Assembly (NCBI RefSeq): GCF_002222635.1
Contig: NZ_CP022415.1
Span: 3,286,001 to 3,350,000 of the forward strand
From: Pseudosulfitobacter pseudonitzschiae
GTDB lineage: Bacteria > Pseudomonadota > Alphaproteobacteria > Rhodobacterales > Rhodobacteraceae
Length of the DNA stretch: 64,000 nt
Direction of reading: 5' to 3'
Shown: positions 17,141-25,923 of the stretch, one piece after another
Numbering within the stretch: position 1 is the stretch's first letter
Layout: each line of letters starts with the position of its first letter
The notes under the pieces: model-generated
Told to the model about the DNA's origin: nothing
What the model saw: only the letters and a program-made list of their open reading frames with translations
Databases searched by the model: none
Program-made: the position numbers and the translations under genes

Positions 17141-17175
17141 TAAAAAGGGCCGCTTGGCGTTTGCCAGCGGCCCTT
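17141..17175 (-). terminator. Rho-independent terminator, minus strand
   Basis: AAGGGCCGCT (17145-17154) and AGCGGCCCTT (17166-17175) form a perfect 10-bp GC-rich stem with a partly paired loop. On the minus strand it is followed by a T-run (positions 17146-17142). It would end transcription coming from yhhQ or from the small locus at 17201-17366. No plus-strand gene ends near it. Confidence 0.75.
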
Positions 17176-17246
17176 CGAAAGTTTCAGGAGGCGGGGTCGG
17201 TTAGACCAAATGGTCCACATGGTGGATCACATCGCCAAGGACTGCC

Positions 17247-17303
17247 TTACCGGGCGTTCCTCCAAGCTGTTCCGACACCTCTCTCCAATACCTTTCTGGA
17301 CAC
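17247..17303 (-). CDS. Candidate 18-codon peptide with a perfect Shine-Dalgarno sequence
   Basis: On the minus strand, AAAGGAGGTG (17318-17309) is complementary over nine bases to the 16S rRNA 3' end and stands 5 nt before GTG 17303. The frame runs 18 codons (MSRKVLERGVGTAWRNAR) to TAA at 17247. A second frame starts at GTG 17278 and runs 25 codons to TAA 17201, ending GDVIHHVDHLV. A TTGACA hexamer lies upstream (17366-17361), without a good -10, and a terminator follows at 17175-17141. I recognise neither peptide. The locus may equally be a small RNA, or a processed 3' UTR of yhhQ. The rest of the 361-bp gap 17015-17375 holds nothing I can identify. Confidence 0.35.
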   Translation of the reverse strand: MSRKVLERGVGTAWRNAR

Positions 17304-17375
17304 TAGAGCACCTCCTTTCAATTGTTTCAGATACTTGAAGGTTGGCACGTATGTTCAAATTGTCAAAACATTTTT

Positions 17376-17987
17376 TTATACTAGGCGACGGGTAATGGCC
17401 CGAAACGGGATAAGTGCCAACAAAGCCAGCAATAATTTCACCGACCAGTCTGCAATCGCCAAAGATACCCAAAGCGGTGCGACTGGGCCAAAGCCCAGCA
17501 ACGGAAGTGCTTCGGATGCCCACGCGACATCCGTTTCAGGATGGATAAACGCCAGCGATCCGGCAAAGGCAATCGAGAAGAAAAGGATCGTATCGACGCT
17601 GCTGCTGACCAATGTCGATGCCAGTGGCGCACGCCACCAAGCGCCACCGCGCAATGCCGAAAAAATCGCAACGTCCAGCAGCTGTGCGGTCAGGAATGCA
17701 ATGCCCGACCCGATGGCGATGCGCACGGTGACCAGCGGACCGAATTCGCCCATGATCTGGGTGCCGATCAGGCTACAGATTACGCCCACGACAAAACCGG
17801 CCAGCACGACCTTGCGTGCGGCGGGGGCGCCATAGACGCGGTTCATGATGTCGGTGACCAGAAAGGCTAGCGGATAGGTGAATGCCCCCCAAGTCAGCCA
17901 TTGGCCGAACAGGAATTGGACAAGAATATTGGAGGCCACGACGATGGCGGCCATGGCGATAATGCCGGGGATATGTGCGCGATTCAT
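17376..17987 (-). CDS. Queuosine precursor transporter, YhhQ/VUT family
   Basis: 203 aa inner-membrane protein with about six helices. The family signature includes LVTDIMNRVYG near residue 45 and VVGVICSLIGTQIMG. YhhQ proteins import queuosine precursors (preQ0/preQ1) in bacteria; this function is taken from the family. A GGAA ribosome binding site precedes the ATG at 17987. I looked for a preQ1 riboswitch in the 90-nt leader and could not support one. Confidence 0.86.
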   Translation of the reverse strand: MNRAHIPGIIAMAAIVVASNILVQFLFGQWLTWGAFTYPLAFLVTDIMNRVYGAPAARKVVLAGFVVGVICSLIGTQIMGEFGPLVTVRIAIGSGIAFLTAQLLDVAIFSALRGGAWWRAPLASTLVSSSVDTILFFSIAFAGSLAFIHPETDVAWASEALPLLGFGPVAPLWVSLAIADWSVKLLLALLALIPFRAITRRLV

Positions 17988-18077
17988 GATGTGTTCCGTT
18001 TTTACAAGGGTGCGGCGACTTGGCCCACCATCATGGCAGACGGGCGGTCCATAGGCCCAAGTGCGCAGCCGTGCAAG

Positions 18078-18914
18078 CTATTCCGTAAGGGTGAATTCGA
18101 CGATCTGGTTGCTGAAGAACGGGTAAAAGTTGTCATCAGCTACCAACGTCAGATGGGTAATACCCTGCGCATCGTGCCAGACACTCAACCCTTCAAGGTT
18201 GCCATAGGTGCCGGGATCGGTGATCAGCAGCGTGGTCTCGGTCAGGTCTGGTGCCGACAGATCGAACCGGCGGATGCGGGTGGCAAACCCCCGCAAGGAC
18301 AGGCTGCGTTCCAGCAGATAGAACAGCCCATCGGGTCCGAAATCGGCACCTGTGGCCAGAAAGGTGTCTTTGCGAGGAATGAATGGTCCCTTTGACCATG
18401 TCCCGTCTTTGTATTGGTAGACCGGAAAAGGTGCTGTATTGCTGGCAGAGACTTCCGGCACTGTCACAAGCGTTCCATCTGCCGCAATCGCCAACGCCTC
18501 CAGCGCCCTGTTTTCGACCAGACCCTTGAAATCCGGATGTCCCGGATGCCGGACCAAGCTGCCGTCGGGCTGCTCGATGGCGATCCCTGACTGTCCCTCC
18601 ATCGACAGATGCAAGGTGCCGTTCGCATCCACGGCCAGCCCCTCGGTGTCGCCCAATTTGGCAGCGCGATCATCGTGGACAGCACTGATCACCTCGACCG
18701 CTTCGCCCGACCGGTCCAGCGTCAGGTGGTACAGACCACCGCGATCTGACAGCACCAGTGCTTCGACACCGCCATCAGACATTTCGATCGCCGACAGCCC
18801 GCCAAACCCCTCCGACAGACGCGGCAGCGTTATCACGCCATCCAGTGTCAGTGTCGGTTCAGCTTGTACGCAGGCTGCCGCGCAGATCAGCGCGAGTGCA
18901 GAACGCCAGAGCAT
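18078..18914 (-). CDS. Secreted esterase-like activity of phytase family protein
   Basis: About 278 aa. ATG 18914 gives a clean signal peptide (MLWRSALALICAAACVQA). The frame upstream of it is a shadow of mepA, although the two genes truly overlap by 28 nt. The mature part has beta-propeller-type repeats, with SEGFGGLSAIEM, GDTEGLAVDANGTLHLS, NRALEALAIAADGTLV and TYGNLEGLSVWHD, matching the family of phytase-like esterases (PF13449). The natural substrate is unknown. It is the last gene of the run MFS-mepA-this gene. Confidence 0.78.
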   Translation of the reverse strand: MLWRSALALICAAACVQAEPTLTLDGVITLPRLSEGFGGLSAIEMSDGGVEALVLSDRGGLYHLTLDRSGEAVEVISAVHDDRAAKLGDTEGLAVDANGTLHLSMEGQSGIAIEQPDGSLVRHPGHPDFKGLVENRALEALAIAADGTLVTVPEVSASNTAPFPVYQYKDGTWSKGPFIPRKDTFLATGADFGPDGLFYLLERSLSLRGFATRIRRFDLSAPDLTETTLLITDPGTYGNLEGLSVWHDAQGITHLTLVADDNFYPFFSNQIVEFTLTE

Positions 18915-19804
18915 TGTTGGGGCAGATCGGCAACTTTGTATTCGCGGCGCGGTTTCGGCTTGGGTGCGTTGGGATCTGGCGGCGGCGGGTTCAGGATGTT
19001 GTTGACCCACTGCTGCGCATCGTCACAGCCGTCGCCGGGGGGCGGTGCCGCCTGATCGATGCAGCCGCGCGCACCCTTGGGACAGGCCAGACGGACATGA
19101 AAGTGATAGTGGTGACCATACCACGGACGCACCTTGCGCAGCCATGACCGGTCGCCTTTTTCATCCTTGCACATCTGCACCTTGGCACCGGGAAACACAA
19201 AGATCCGCGCGGTACGTTTGTCCTGGGCGGCGGCCTTGATGATTTCGTGATGCGCGCGGGTCCATGATCCGTTGGTATACGCTCCTTTCGAGCGGCGCGT
19301 GGAAACCGACGAGATATTCTCGCGCTCGGCCACGCTGAGGTTCAGGTTCGCCGCAGGCAGCATCCAGATGTCGGCATCCAACCCGATCTGGTGGCTGGCG
19401 TGGCCGGTCAGCATCGGCCCGCCGCGCGGCTGGCTCATGTCGCCGACATAGATGCCGTTCCACCCCGGTTGCTGTGCGGCCTTGCGGCTGAGATTTTCGA
19501 CGAAATCGACCAGTTCGGGGTGCCCCCAGTTGCGGTTGCGTGACAGGCGCATAGCTTGCCATGTTGGTCCGGTTTCGGCCAACTGTTCGGAGCCGGCTGC
19601 GCAGCCCTTGGAATAGCTGCCATATGGTGCAGGTGTCTGCTGCGATCCGATTCTTTGGGCACCAAAGACAGCCTTGGCCGACCCTTGCAATGTGGCGGGG
19701 TCGATATCGGGTAACGGCGTGCCATCAATATTGGTATCAGACTGGCCGCTGCAGGCAGCGGTCACAACCATCAGGGCGGCTATACAAAAACGACGCAAAA
19801 ACAT
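18887..19804 (-). CDS. mepA: Penicillin-insensitive murein endopeptidase MepA
   Basis: 305 aa zinc metallopeptidase that cleaves peptide cross-links in peptidoglycan. The N-terminus looks like a lipoprotein signal (ALMVVTAACSG). Zinc ligands sit in LTGHASHQIGLDADIWM and in WYGHHYHFHVRLACP, as in the LAS-type M74 family. A Pro-rich tail follows. The ATG overlaps the TAA of the upstream transporter gene by one base (TAATG), suggesting coupling. The combination with a membrane transporter could mean turnover and uptake of muropeptides, which is inference. Confidence 0.92.
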   Translation of the reverse strand: MFLRRFCIAALMVVTAACSGQSDTNIDGTPLPDIDPATLQGSAKAVFGAQRIGSQQTPAPYGSYSKGCAAGSEQLAETGPTWQAMRLSRNRNWGHPELVDFVENLSRKAAQQPGWNGIYVGDMSQPRGGPMLTGHASHQIGLDADIWMLPAANLNLSVAERENISSVSTRRSKGAYTNGSWTRAHHEIIKAAAQDKRTARIFVFPGAKVQMCKDEKGDRSWLRKVRPWYGHHYHFHVRLACPKGARGCIDQAAPPPGDGCDDAQQWVNNILNPPPPDPNAPKPKPRREYKVADLPQQCSGVLHSR

Positions 19805-21174
19805 TACTCGACCTCTCCATCCGGTTTCACCCAGATTAACATGATCAACCCGATTGCAAAGAGTACGATCAGCGGCGATACGCCAAAGCGCTGGCTTCCG
19901 CTGATTTGCGAGGCAACAGCGATCAGGGCGGGGGCAAGAAAGGTCGTGGCCTTGCCCGACAGTGCATAAAGACCAAAGGCTTCGGTCATCCGTTCGGAAT
20001 TGCCTTGACGGGTCAGCATGTTGCGGCTGGCGCTTTGCAACACGCCACCAGCCGCGCCGATCAGCATACCGGCGACATAAAACAGGATGTCAGGCAGGCT
20101 CGATCCTTCGGCCAACTGGATGCCAAAGGCCGATGTCGGTGACAGCGACACAATCAGAATGGCGGTGCCCATCAGGATAAGGCAGCACAGGATAATCAGC
20201 GGCTTTGGCCCCAACGCACGGTCGGCATAGCCCCCCAGCCAACAGAACAACGCTCCGCTGGCTGCCGCGATAATGCCAAAAATGCCCACTTCTGTGATGC
20301 TCCAGTTCAGCACACCCAGCGCATAGATGCCGCCAAAGGTATACATCCCGTTCAACGCGTCGCGGTAGAACATCGACGACCCCAGATAGGCCAGAAGACT
20401 GGGATTGCCTGGCAGGTTCACCAGAGTTTGTTTCAATTCTTTCAGCCCGTTGCCGAACTTATATCTCAGGCGTGGCGCGTCGGGGGGTGTTTCCTTGACC
20501 CACAAAAAGAAGGGGATCATGAAAACCGCAAACCAGATCGCGCTGAACGGCCCTACGACGCGCGTGTCGGCCTTGGTCGCGGGGTCCAAACCGAACAGCG
20601 GTTCAAACCCGGCCATTGTACGACCTGACTCTCCGGCCTGAAACAGCGCCAGCATCAGCAGCAAGGCCAGAACCCCGCCCGCATACCCAAAGCCCCAGCC
20701 CGACCCCGAGATTTTACCCAACTCGTCTTTGGGGCCAAGCGACGGTAGATAGCTGTTGGTAAAGATCGTTGCGAACTCCATCCCGACCAGCCCGATGCCA
20801 AAGAAGAACAGTGCCCAGATCACCGAAAAGTCCTGCGGAGCTGTCCACCAGAGGGCGTAGGCGCCGATGAAATAAAACGCTGAAAACAGCCATATCCACG
20901 GCATCCGGCGGCCTGAACTGTCTGCAATGCCGCCCAGAATGGGCGCCAGAATGGCAATCGACACGCCCGCCACGGTCAACCCATAGCCCCACAACGCCTG
21001 CGCCTGCGCTTTGGCGGCGGTCTCGGCCATGCCGTCGGCCATCAGTTGCGCCGCCGCGGTTTGGGCAAAATAGGGGCCAAAAATAAAGGTCAGCATCAGC
21101 GTATTGTATGGCTGGCTGGCCCAGTCGAAAAAATACCAGCCCCAGATGCGTTTACTCAATGATACGTCCGCCAT
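19804..21174 (-). CDS. MFS transporter, UMF1 (Atg22-like) family
   Basis: 456 aa with about twelve membrane helices. ATG 21174 is chosen because the family N-terminus (RIWGWYFFDWASQPYNTL) follows at once; the frame upstream is non-coding-like. Further marks are LGGIADSSGRRMPWIW in the loop between helices 2 and 3, and a C-terminal segment with LQSASRNMLTRQGN. UMF1 proteins are related to yeast Atg22 amino-acid effluxers; bacterial substrates are not established. It is coupled to mepA through TAATG. Confidence 0.83.
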   Translation of the reverse strand: MADVSLSKRIWGWYFFDWASQPYNTLMLTFIFGPYFAQTAAAQLMADGMAETAAKAQAQALWGYGLTVAGVSIAILAPILGGIADSSGRRMPWIWLFSAFYFIGAYALWWTAPQDFSVIWALFFFGIGLVGMEFATIFTNSYLPSLGPKDELGKISGSGWGFGYAGGVLALLLMLALFQAGESGRTMAGFEPLFGLDPATKADTRVVGPFSAIWFAVFMIPFFLWVKETPPDAPRLRYKFGNGLKELKQTLVNLPGNPSLLAYLGSSMFYRDALNGMYTFGGIYALGVLNWSITEVGIFGIIAAASGALFCWLGGYADRALGPKPLIILCCLILMGTAILIVSLSPTSAFGIQLAEGSSLPDILFYVAGMLIGAAGGVLQSASRNMLTRQGNSERMTEAFGLYALSGKATTFLAPALIAVASQISGSQRFGVSPLIVLFAIGLIMLIWVKPDGEVE

Positions 21175-21239
21175 GTTCGCCCCAGTGCTATTGCTGGCGT
21201 GATTAGAAACAGGGGCGACCACCAGAGGCAAGGAAAGGT

Positions 21240-21797
21240 TTACGCAGGCGGTAAAATCGCGTCCTGCATGGGCGGCCACGGGCGGGTGCCTTCGGCTTTT
21301 ATCCATGCCGTAATCCAGTCGGGAACCGGCGGGCTGATCGGGTTTTGTCCCAACGCTTCGGCGGCGCGGGCGGGGTTGATGGCGCGGCCGTTCTCCAATA
21401 AGGCAGAGCGATACAGCACATGGCTGGCGCATTCGCCATTGGTCTTCCACATGGACTGTTCCAGATACATGAACCGCTGGTCCCAGCACACCAGCCGCGA
21501 TTTCATGGTAAACCGTTCGAACATGGTAATCCGGCGACGATACCGCACCGAAGCGCCTGCCATCGTCAGCGCCCACTTGTTCTTGAACAGAACCGACACC
21601 AACCCGCCCCGCTGCGCCATTGCCAGACGTCCCAGATCATATAGCGTCAACGTGCGCCCGTTGTTCAGTTCGCCGAACATATCGATATCCCACGGCCAGC
21701 AGATGTGGTGGCTGGTGTGAATGTCGCCAAAACCGGCCAAGGGCGGCAGACGGCGGGCGATCATGATCTCTTTGAACAGGCGGATGAACGGGAACAT
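21240..21797 (-). CDS. Acyl-CoA thioesterase-like hotdog protein (4HBT/THEM6 type)
   Basis: 185 aa. The single hotdog fold is suggested by WDIDMFGELNNGRTLTLYDLGR near residue 35, the usual D-x3-H/E-x-NN pattern of 4HBT enzymes, followed by the beta strands SVRYRRRITMFERFTMKSRL. It would hydrolyse acyl-CoA thioesters; the acyl group is unknown. It stands alone on the minus strand, 65 nt upstream of the transporter gene. Confidence 0.75.
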   Translation of the reverse strand: MFPFIRLFKEIMIARRLPPLAGFGDIHTSHHICWPWDIDMFGELNNGRTLTLYDLGRLAMAQRGGLVSVLFKNKWALTMAGASVRYRRRITMFERFTMKSRLVCWDQRFMYLEQSMWKTNGECASHVLYRSALLENGRAINPARAAEALGQNPISPPVPDWITAWIKAEGTRPWPPMQDAILPPA

Positions 21798-21922
21798 GCG
21801 TTTGGCTCCTTTTTCGGCCCTGTTCAGTGCAGTGCGGCAACGCTGTCAACCATCACCTCGCGGCAGACTTGCCCTTTTGCCAAGGCATGACTAGTTGGAG
21901 TGCAACCAAAGAGGTGAGACCG

Positions 21923-22210
21923 ATGCAATCGCTGTTCCAAATCCTGATGCTGCTGCTTAATATCGTGTGGTTTTTCGTTATCGCCCACGTGATAATGAGT
22001 TGGCTTATCAACTTTCAGGTGCTTAACCAGCGCCAACCAATTGTCGCCCAAATCTGGTACGGTCTGAACCGTCTGCTAGAGCCGATCTATAGCCGCATCC
22101 GCCAAGTTCTGCCTCCGATGGGCGGGCTGGATCTGGCACCACTGGTTTTGCTGGTGTTGGTGGCTGTTCTGCGCATCGTGCTGATGAACAACGCCGCTGT
22201 GTTTTATTAA
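21923..22210 (+). CDS. YggT family membrane protein
   Basis: 95 aa with two hydrophobic segments (FQILMLLLNIVWFFVIAHVI and LVLLVLVAVLRIVLM) separated by the YggT signature around NRLLEPIYSRIRQVLPPMGG. Start at 21923 follows AGAGGTGAG; the longer frame from 21827 is unlikely. YggT proteins have been linked to cell division or osmotic response in other bacteria, but the function is not settled. Confidence 0.88.
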   Translation: MQSLFQILMLLLNIVWFFVIAHVIMSWLINFQVLNQRQPIVAQIWYGLNRLLEPIYSRIRQVLPPMGGLDLAPLVLLVLVAVLRIVLMNNAAVFY

Positions 22211-22222
22211 AATGCGGTCTTT

Positions 22223-22259
22223 GGGGGCGCTGTTCCCAGCGCTCCTGCGGTCTTTTTTT
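22223..22259 (+). terminator. Probable terminator after yggT
   Basis: GCGCTG (22227-22232) and CAGCGC (22237-22242) form the core of a hairpin extended by G-C and G-U pairs. A run of seven T follows at 22253-22259, though separated from the stem by 8-9 nt. It lies 13 nt after the yggT stop and before recQ. Confidence 0.5.
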
Positions 22260-22347
22260 GAGCCAGAGAGGCAGCAGACCTTGTTCACGGATTCTTAGTG
22301 TGTGACTCTGCATCAAAAGAGCAGACAATTCACATCAAGGTTTCCAT

Positions 22348-24390
22348 ATGACAGGCGCTGCCACGCTTTTGTCCGACGTATTCGGCTTTGACGCCTTCCG
22401 CCCGGGGCAAGAAGAGATCGTGCATGCCGTGGCCGAGGGCGAAAACGTCTTGGCTATCATGCCGACCGGCGGCGGCAAATCCTTGTGTTTCCAACTGCCC
22501 GCGTTGATGCGTGAGGGCGTGACGGTGGTGATTTCACCGCTGATCGCGTTGATGCGCGACCAGGTGCGCGCGCTGCAAGAGGCGGGCGTCTCTGCCGGGG
22601 CGCTGACATCCGGCAACACACCCGAAGAAACCGACGCCGTATGGGAGGCGTTGGAGCGCGGCGAGCTGAAGCTGCTTTATATGGCACCCGAGCGATTGGC
22701 TGCAGGGTCGGCGATGGGCATGTTGCGCCGCATCGGTGTGTCGATGATTGCCGTAGACGAGGCCCATTGCGTCAGCCAGTGGGGTCATGATTTCCGCCCC
22801 GATTACCTGCGCATTGGCGAGTTGCGCCGCACGTTGAACGTGCCGCTGGCGGCTTTCACCGCTACCGCCGACATCGAAACCCAAGCCGAGATTGTGCAAA
22901 AGCTGTTCGATGGACAGCCGCCGCGTGCCTTTCTGCGTGGGTTTGACCGGCCTAACATCCATCTGGCCTTTGCCGCCAAGGACGGGCCGCGCGCGCAAAT
23001 CCTGAACTTTGCCGCCGCGCGCAAAGGGCAGTCGGGCATCGTCTATTGCGGCACTCGTGCCAAGACCGAAACGCTGGCCCAAGCGTTGCGCGAGGCCGGG
23101 CATGGCGCGATCCACTACCATGGCGGCATGGAGGCCGAAGACCGCCGCATCGCCGAACGCCGTTTCCAGCAAGAAGACGGGCTGATTGTTGTGGCAACCG
23201 TCGCCTTTGGCATGGGCATCGACAAGCCCGACATTCGCTGGGTGGCCCACGCCGACCTGCCCAAAAGCATCGAGGCCTACTATCAGGAAATCGGTCGTGC
23301 AGGGCGCGATGGTGCGCCTGCCGAAACCCTAACCCTGTTCGGGCCGGACGACATCAAGCTGCGCCGCTCGCAGATCGACGAGGGTCTGGCCCCGCCCGAA
23401 CGCCGCACAGCCGATCACGGACGGTTGAACGCGCTTCTGGGCTTGGCCGAAGCGCTGGACTGCCGGCGCAAATCGCTGCTGAACTATTTTGGAGAAACCG
23501 ACGCGACTTGTGGCAACTGCGATCTGTGCGACAAACCCGCCGAGGTGTTCGACGGTACCACCGCCGTGCGCAAGGCGCTGTCTGCGATGTTGCGCACGGA
23601 CGAATGGTTTGGCGCGGGCCACCTGATCGACATCTTGCTGGGCAACCGCACCGACAAGATCACACAGCGCGGCCACGACAGCCTGCCGACCTACGGCGTT
23701 GGAACAGAATACGACAAACGCCAGTGGCAGGCGGTGTTCCGGCAGATGATGGGCCACGATCTTATTCGCCCCGATCCGGCCCGCCACGGAGCGCTGCGCA
23801 TGACCGACGCAGCCCTGCCTATCCTGCGCGACGAGGCCACGATCAACCTGCGTCGTGACAGCATCCGCAGCGCGGGCACAAATCGCCGTCCAGCCGTCAA
23901 GGAAATGGTATCCGAAGAAGACACGCCACTGCTGAGCGCGCTTAAGGCGCAGCGCCGCGCACTGGCCGAGGCGGCGCGGGTGCCTGCCTATGTCATCTTT
24001 ACCGACCGCACATTGATCGAAATGGCAGAAAACCGCCCTTCCAATCTGGATGCAATGGCAGGGATCAGCGGCGTTGGCGCAAAGAAACTTGAACGCTATG
24101 GCGACACGTTTTTGCAGGTCATCAATGGTGCCGTGAACGATGTGCATCCAACGCGCCGCAAGCTGGCGGGACGCGTGGCGGGAACCGTCTATGACCAGTT
24201 GATGGACGCGCAGGCGCAACTGGCGCGCGGGTCCGGAGGCACCGACAAACCGCTGAGTTGTTCGGCGTCGCAACTGGCAAAAGTGGCGCAGATGCGCAGT
24301 GCCGATGCGGTGGCGTTGGAACGTCTGTTGGGTGAACGCCGCGCCGAAAGATTCGGAGCGGCGTTTCTGGCAGTGTTGTCCGGAGCCTAG
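22348..24390 (+). CDS. recQ: ATP-dependent DNA helicase RecQ
   Basis: 680 aa 3'-5' DNA helicase in recombinational repair. Motif I is MPTGGGKSLCFQLPAL near residue 40, motif II is VDEAHCVSQWGHDFRPDY, and motif VI is QEIGRAGRDGAPAE. A zinc-binding segment (CRRKSLLNYFGE, then CGNCDLC) and the winged-helix RQC region follow. A C-terminal HRDC domain contains LIEMAENRPSNLDAMAGISG. The domain set is complete and length is as expected. It is convergent with the glutathione transferase gene; both stops are read from CTAG at 24387-24390. Confidence 0.95.
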   Translation: MTGAATLLSDVFGFDAFRPGQEEIVHAVAEGENVLAIMPTGGGKSLCFQLPALMREGVTVVISPLIALMRDQVRALQEAGVSAGALTSGNTPEETDAVWEALERGELKLLYMAPERLAAGSAMGMLRRIGVSMIAVDEAHCVSQWGHDFRPDYLRIGELRRTLNVPLAAFTATADIETQAEIVQKLFDGQPPRAFLRGFDRPNIHLAFAAKDGPRAQILNFAAARKGQSGIVYCGTRAKTETLAQALREAGHGAIHYHGGMEAEDRRIAERRFQQEDGLIVVATVAFGMGIDKPDIRWVAHADLPKSIEAYYQEIGRAGRDGAPAETLTLFGPDDIKLRRSQIDEGLAPPERRTADHGRLNALLGLAEALDCRRKSLLNYFGETDATCGNCDLCDKPAEVFDGTTAVRKALSAMLRTDEWFGAGHLIDILLGNRTDKITQRGHDSLPTYGVGTEYDKRQWQAVFRQMMGHDLIRPDPARHGALRMTDAALPILRDEATINLRRDSIRSAGTNRRPAVKEMVSEEDTPLLSALKAQRRALAEAARVPAYVIFTDRTLIEMAENRPSNLDAMAGISGVGAKKLERYGDTFLQVINGAVNDVHPTRRKLAGRVAGTVYDQLMDAQAQLARGSGGTDKPLSCSASQLAKVAQMRSADAVALERLLGERRAERFGAAFLAVLSGA

Positions 24391-24998
24391 CCCACCGCTT
24401 CCATCAGGTTGGCGTCATATTCCTTCATCGCTTTTACGGACGGGCGCGCCAGGCAGCGATCAATCCACTCTTTGACCTGTGGAATATCGGGCGCAAAATC
24501 CGGCATGAACTGGAATGGCGAGACCATAATCAGATCGGCAGCGGTGAAATCATCGCCCAGCAAAAAGGGTCGTTCTGACAGTGTCTCGCCCAGATGTGTG
24601 TAGATTTCTTGCGGTCCCCGGAACGTAATGTGAAACACGGGATGGTCGATTTCGGCCACCAAACCGATCAACACCGGCTCGACCACATTGCCGTAATACG
24701 CCAGCCAGCTGAGGTAACTGCCACGGCGGGCGTCACCGATTTGCATACCCATCGGGCTGGCAAAATGATCAGTCAGATACTGGACGATTGCGTTGCTTTC
24801 GCGGATCAGCGTGCCGTCATGGTCCAGAAACGGCACTTTGCCTTCTGGATGCGGGTTGGCTGGATCGGGTGCGCCGACGTTGCCCTGACGGACCAGACCG
24901 ACAGTACGGACATCGACCCTGTCGAGGACATCCATCTCGATCAGCAACTGGATGATGCGGGACGAGCGGGTGTTGGCACCGTGATAAAGCGTGAGCAT
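24387..24998 (-). CDS. Glutathione S-transferase family protein
   Basis: 203 aa with an N-terminal thioredoxin-like domain (MLTLYHGANTRSSRIIQLL; the glutathione site includes GKVPFLDHDG and IRESNAIVQYL) and an all-helical C-terminal domain ending near CLARPSVKAMKEYD. Conjugation or peroxidase activity with glutathione is expected from the family; the substrate is unknown. Stop codon shared with recQ in CTAG. Confidence 0.88.
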   Translation of the reverse strand: MLTLYHGANTRSSRIIQLLIEMDVLDRVDVRTVGLVRQGNVGAPDPANPHPEGKVPFLDHDGTLIRESNAIVQYLTDHFASPMGMQIGDARRGSYLSWLAYYGNVVEPVLIGLVAEIDHPVFHITFRGPQEIYTHLGETLSERPFLLGDDFTAADLIMVSPFQFMPDFAPDIPQVKEWIDRCLARPSVKAMKEYDANLMEAVG

Positions 24999-25143
24999 GA
25001 TAATTCCTCCGGTTCGGTTTCATTGCCCTTGGAATAGCCCACAGTGCTGACAATTCCTGACAGTATGTTAATGGCGGGCGTCGTCGTCTGGACCTTCATG
25101 GCCTGTCAGACTAGGTCAGGTACAAACCAAAGGAGACGAACAG

Positions 25144-25917
25144 ATGTTGGTTGTGATTTCGCCTGCCAAGCGGCTGGACTGGGCCGCCCGTGACATGGAT
25201 ATGACAGCGCCCGCAATGCAGGAAGACGCAGTGCGGCTGGCTAAAACCGCGCGCAATCTGACTTTGGGCGATCTCAAGGCGTTGATGCACCTTTCGGACG
25301 ACCTGGCACGGTTGAACCGTGACCGGTTTCAGGTCTTTGCCGCCGAACCCGAGGCGGAAGCCCTGCGCCCCGCCGCGCTGGCCTTTGCGGGCGATACCTA
25401 TCAGGGTCTTGATGCGGCATCGCTGGACGCGGACGAGATGGATTTTGCACAAAACCACCTGCGGATTCTGTCCGGTCTTTACGGTTTGCTGCGTCCACGC
25501 GACGCGATCCAGCCCTACCGTCTGGAGATGGGCAGCCGCCTGAAAACGCGACGGGGCAAGACCCTCTATGATTATTGGGGCGACGACCTGTCCAAGGCGC
25601 TGAATGCACAAGCTGACGCGATGAACACCGATGTTCTGGTGAACTGCGCCAGTCAGGAATATTTTGGTGCCGTCGCACCCAAGGCGTTGAAATTGCGCGT
25701 GATTACGCCGCAGTTTATGGAAGACAAGGGCAAAGGACCAAAGATTGTCAGTTTCTTCGCCAAAAAAGCCCGCGGTGCAATGGCGCGGTTCGTGGTGCAA
25801 AACCGGCTGACCGATCCCGACGCGTTGATCGATTTCAACAGTGGCGGCTACGCATATCAGCCCGATCTGTCCAAACCGGATGCGCCGGTTTTTGTCCGGC
25901 CCTACCCCGAAACCTGA
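25144..25917 (+). CDS. yaaA: Peroxide stress protein YaaA (DUF328)
   Basis: 257 aa of the YaaA/UPF0246 family, which in E. coli lowers intracellular free iron and DNA damage under peroxide stress. Characteristic segments: MLVVISPAKRLDW at the N-terminus, FAGDTYQGLDA, RILSGLYGLLRPRDAIQPYR, LEMGSRLKT, LVNCASQEYF and the C-terminal FNSGGYAY. A strong AAGGAG precedes the ATG. It ends 6 nt from the convergent hybrid kinase gene. Confidence 0.94.
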   Translation: MLVVISPAKRLDWAARDMDMTAPAMQEDAVRLAKTARNLTLGDLKALMHLSDDLARLNRDRFQVFAAEPEAEALRPAALAFAGDTYQGLDAASLDADEMDFAQNHLRILSGLYGLLRPRDAIQPYRLEMGSRLKTRRGKTLYDYWGDDLSKALNAQADAMNTDVLVNCASQEYFGAVAPKALKLRVITPQFMEDKGKGPKIVSFFAKKARGAMARFVVQNRLTDPDALIDFNSGGYAYQPDLSKPDAPVFVRPYPET

Positions 25918-25923
25918 CGTGGA

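Noticed and set aside
17988-18077. Possible preQ1 riboswitch before yhhQ
   Set aside because: Family context made it worth a look, but I could not find a recognisable aptamer core in the 90-nt leader.
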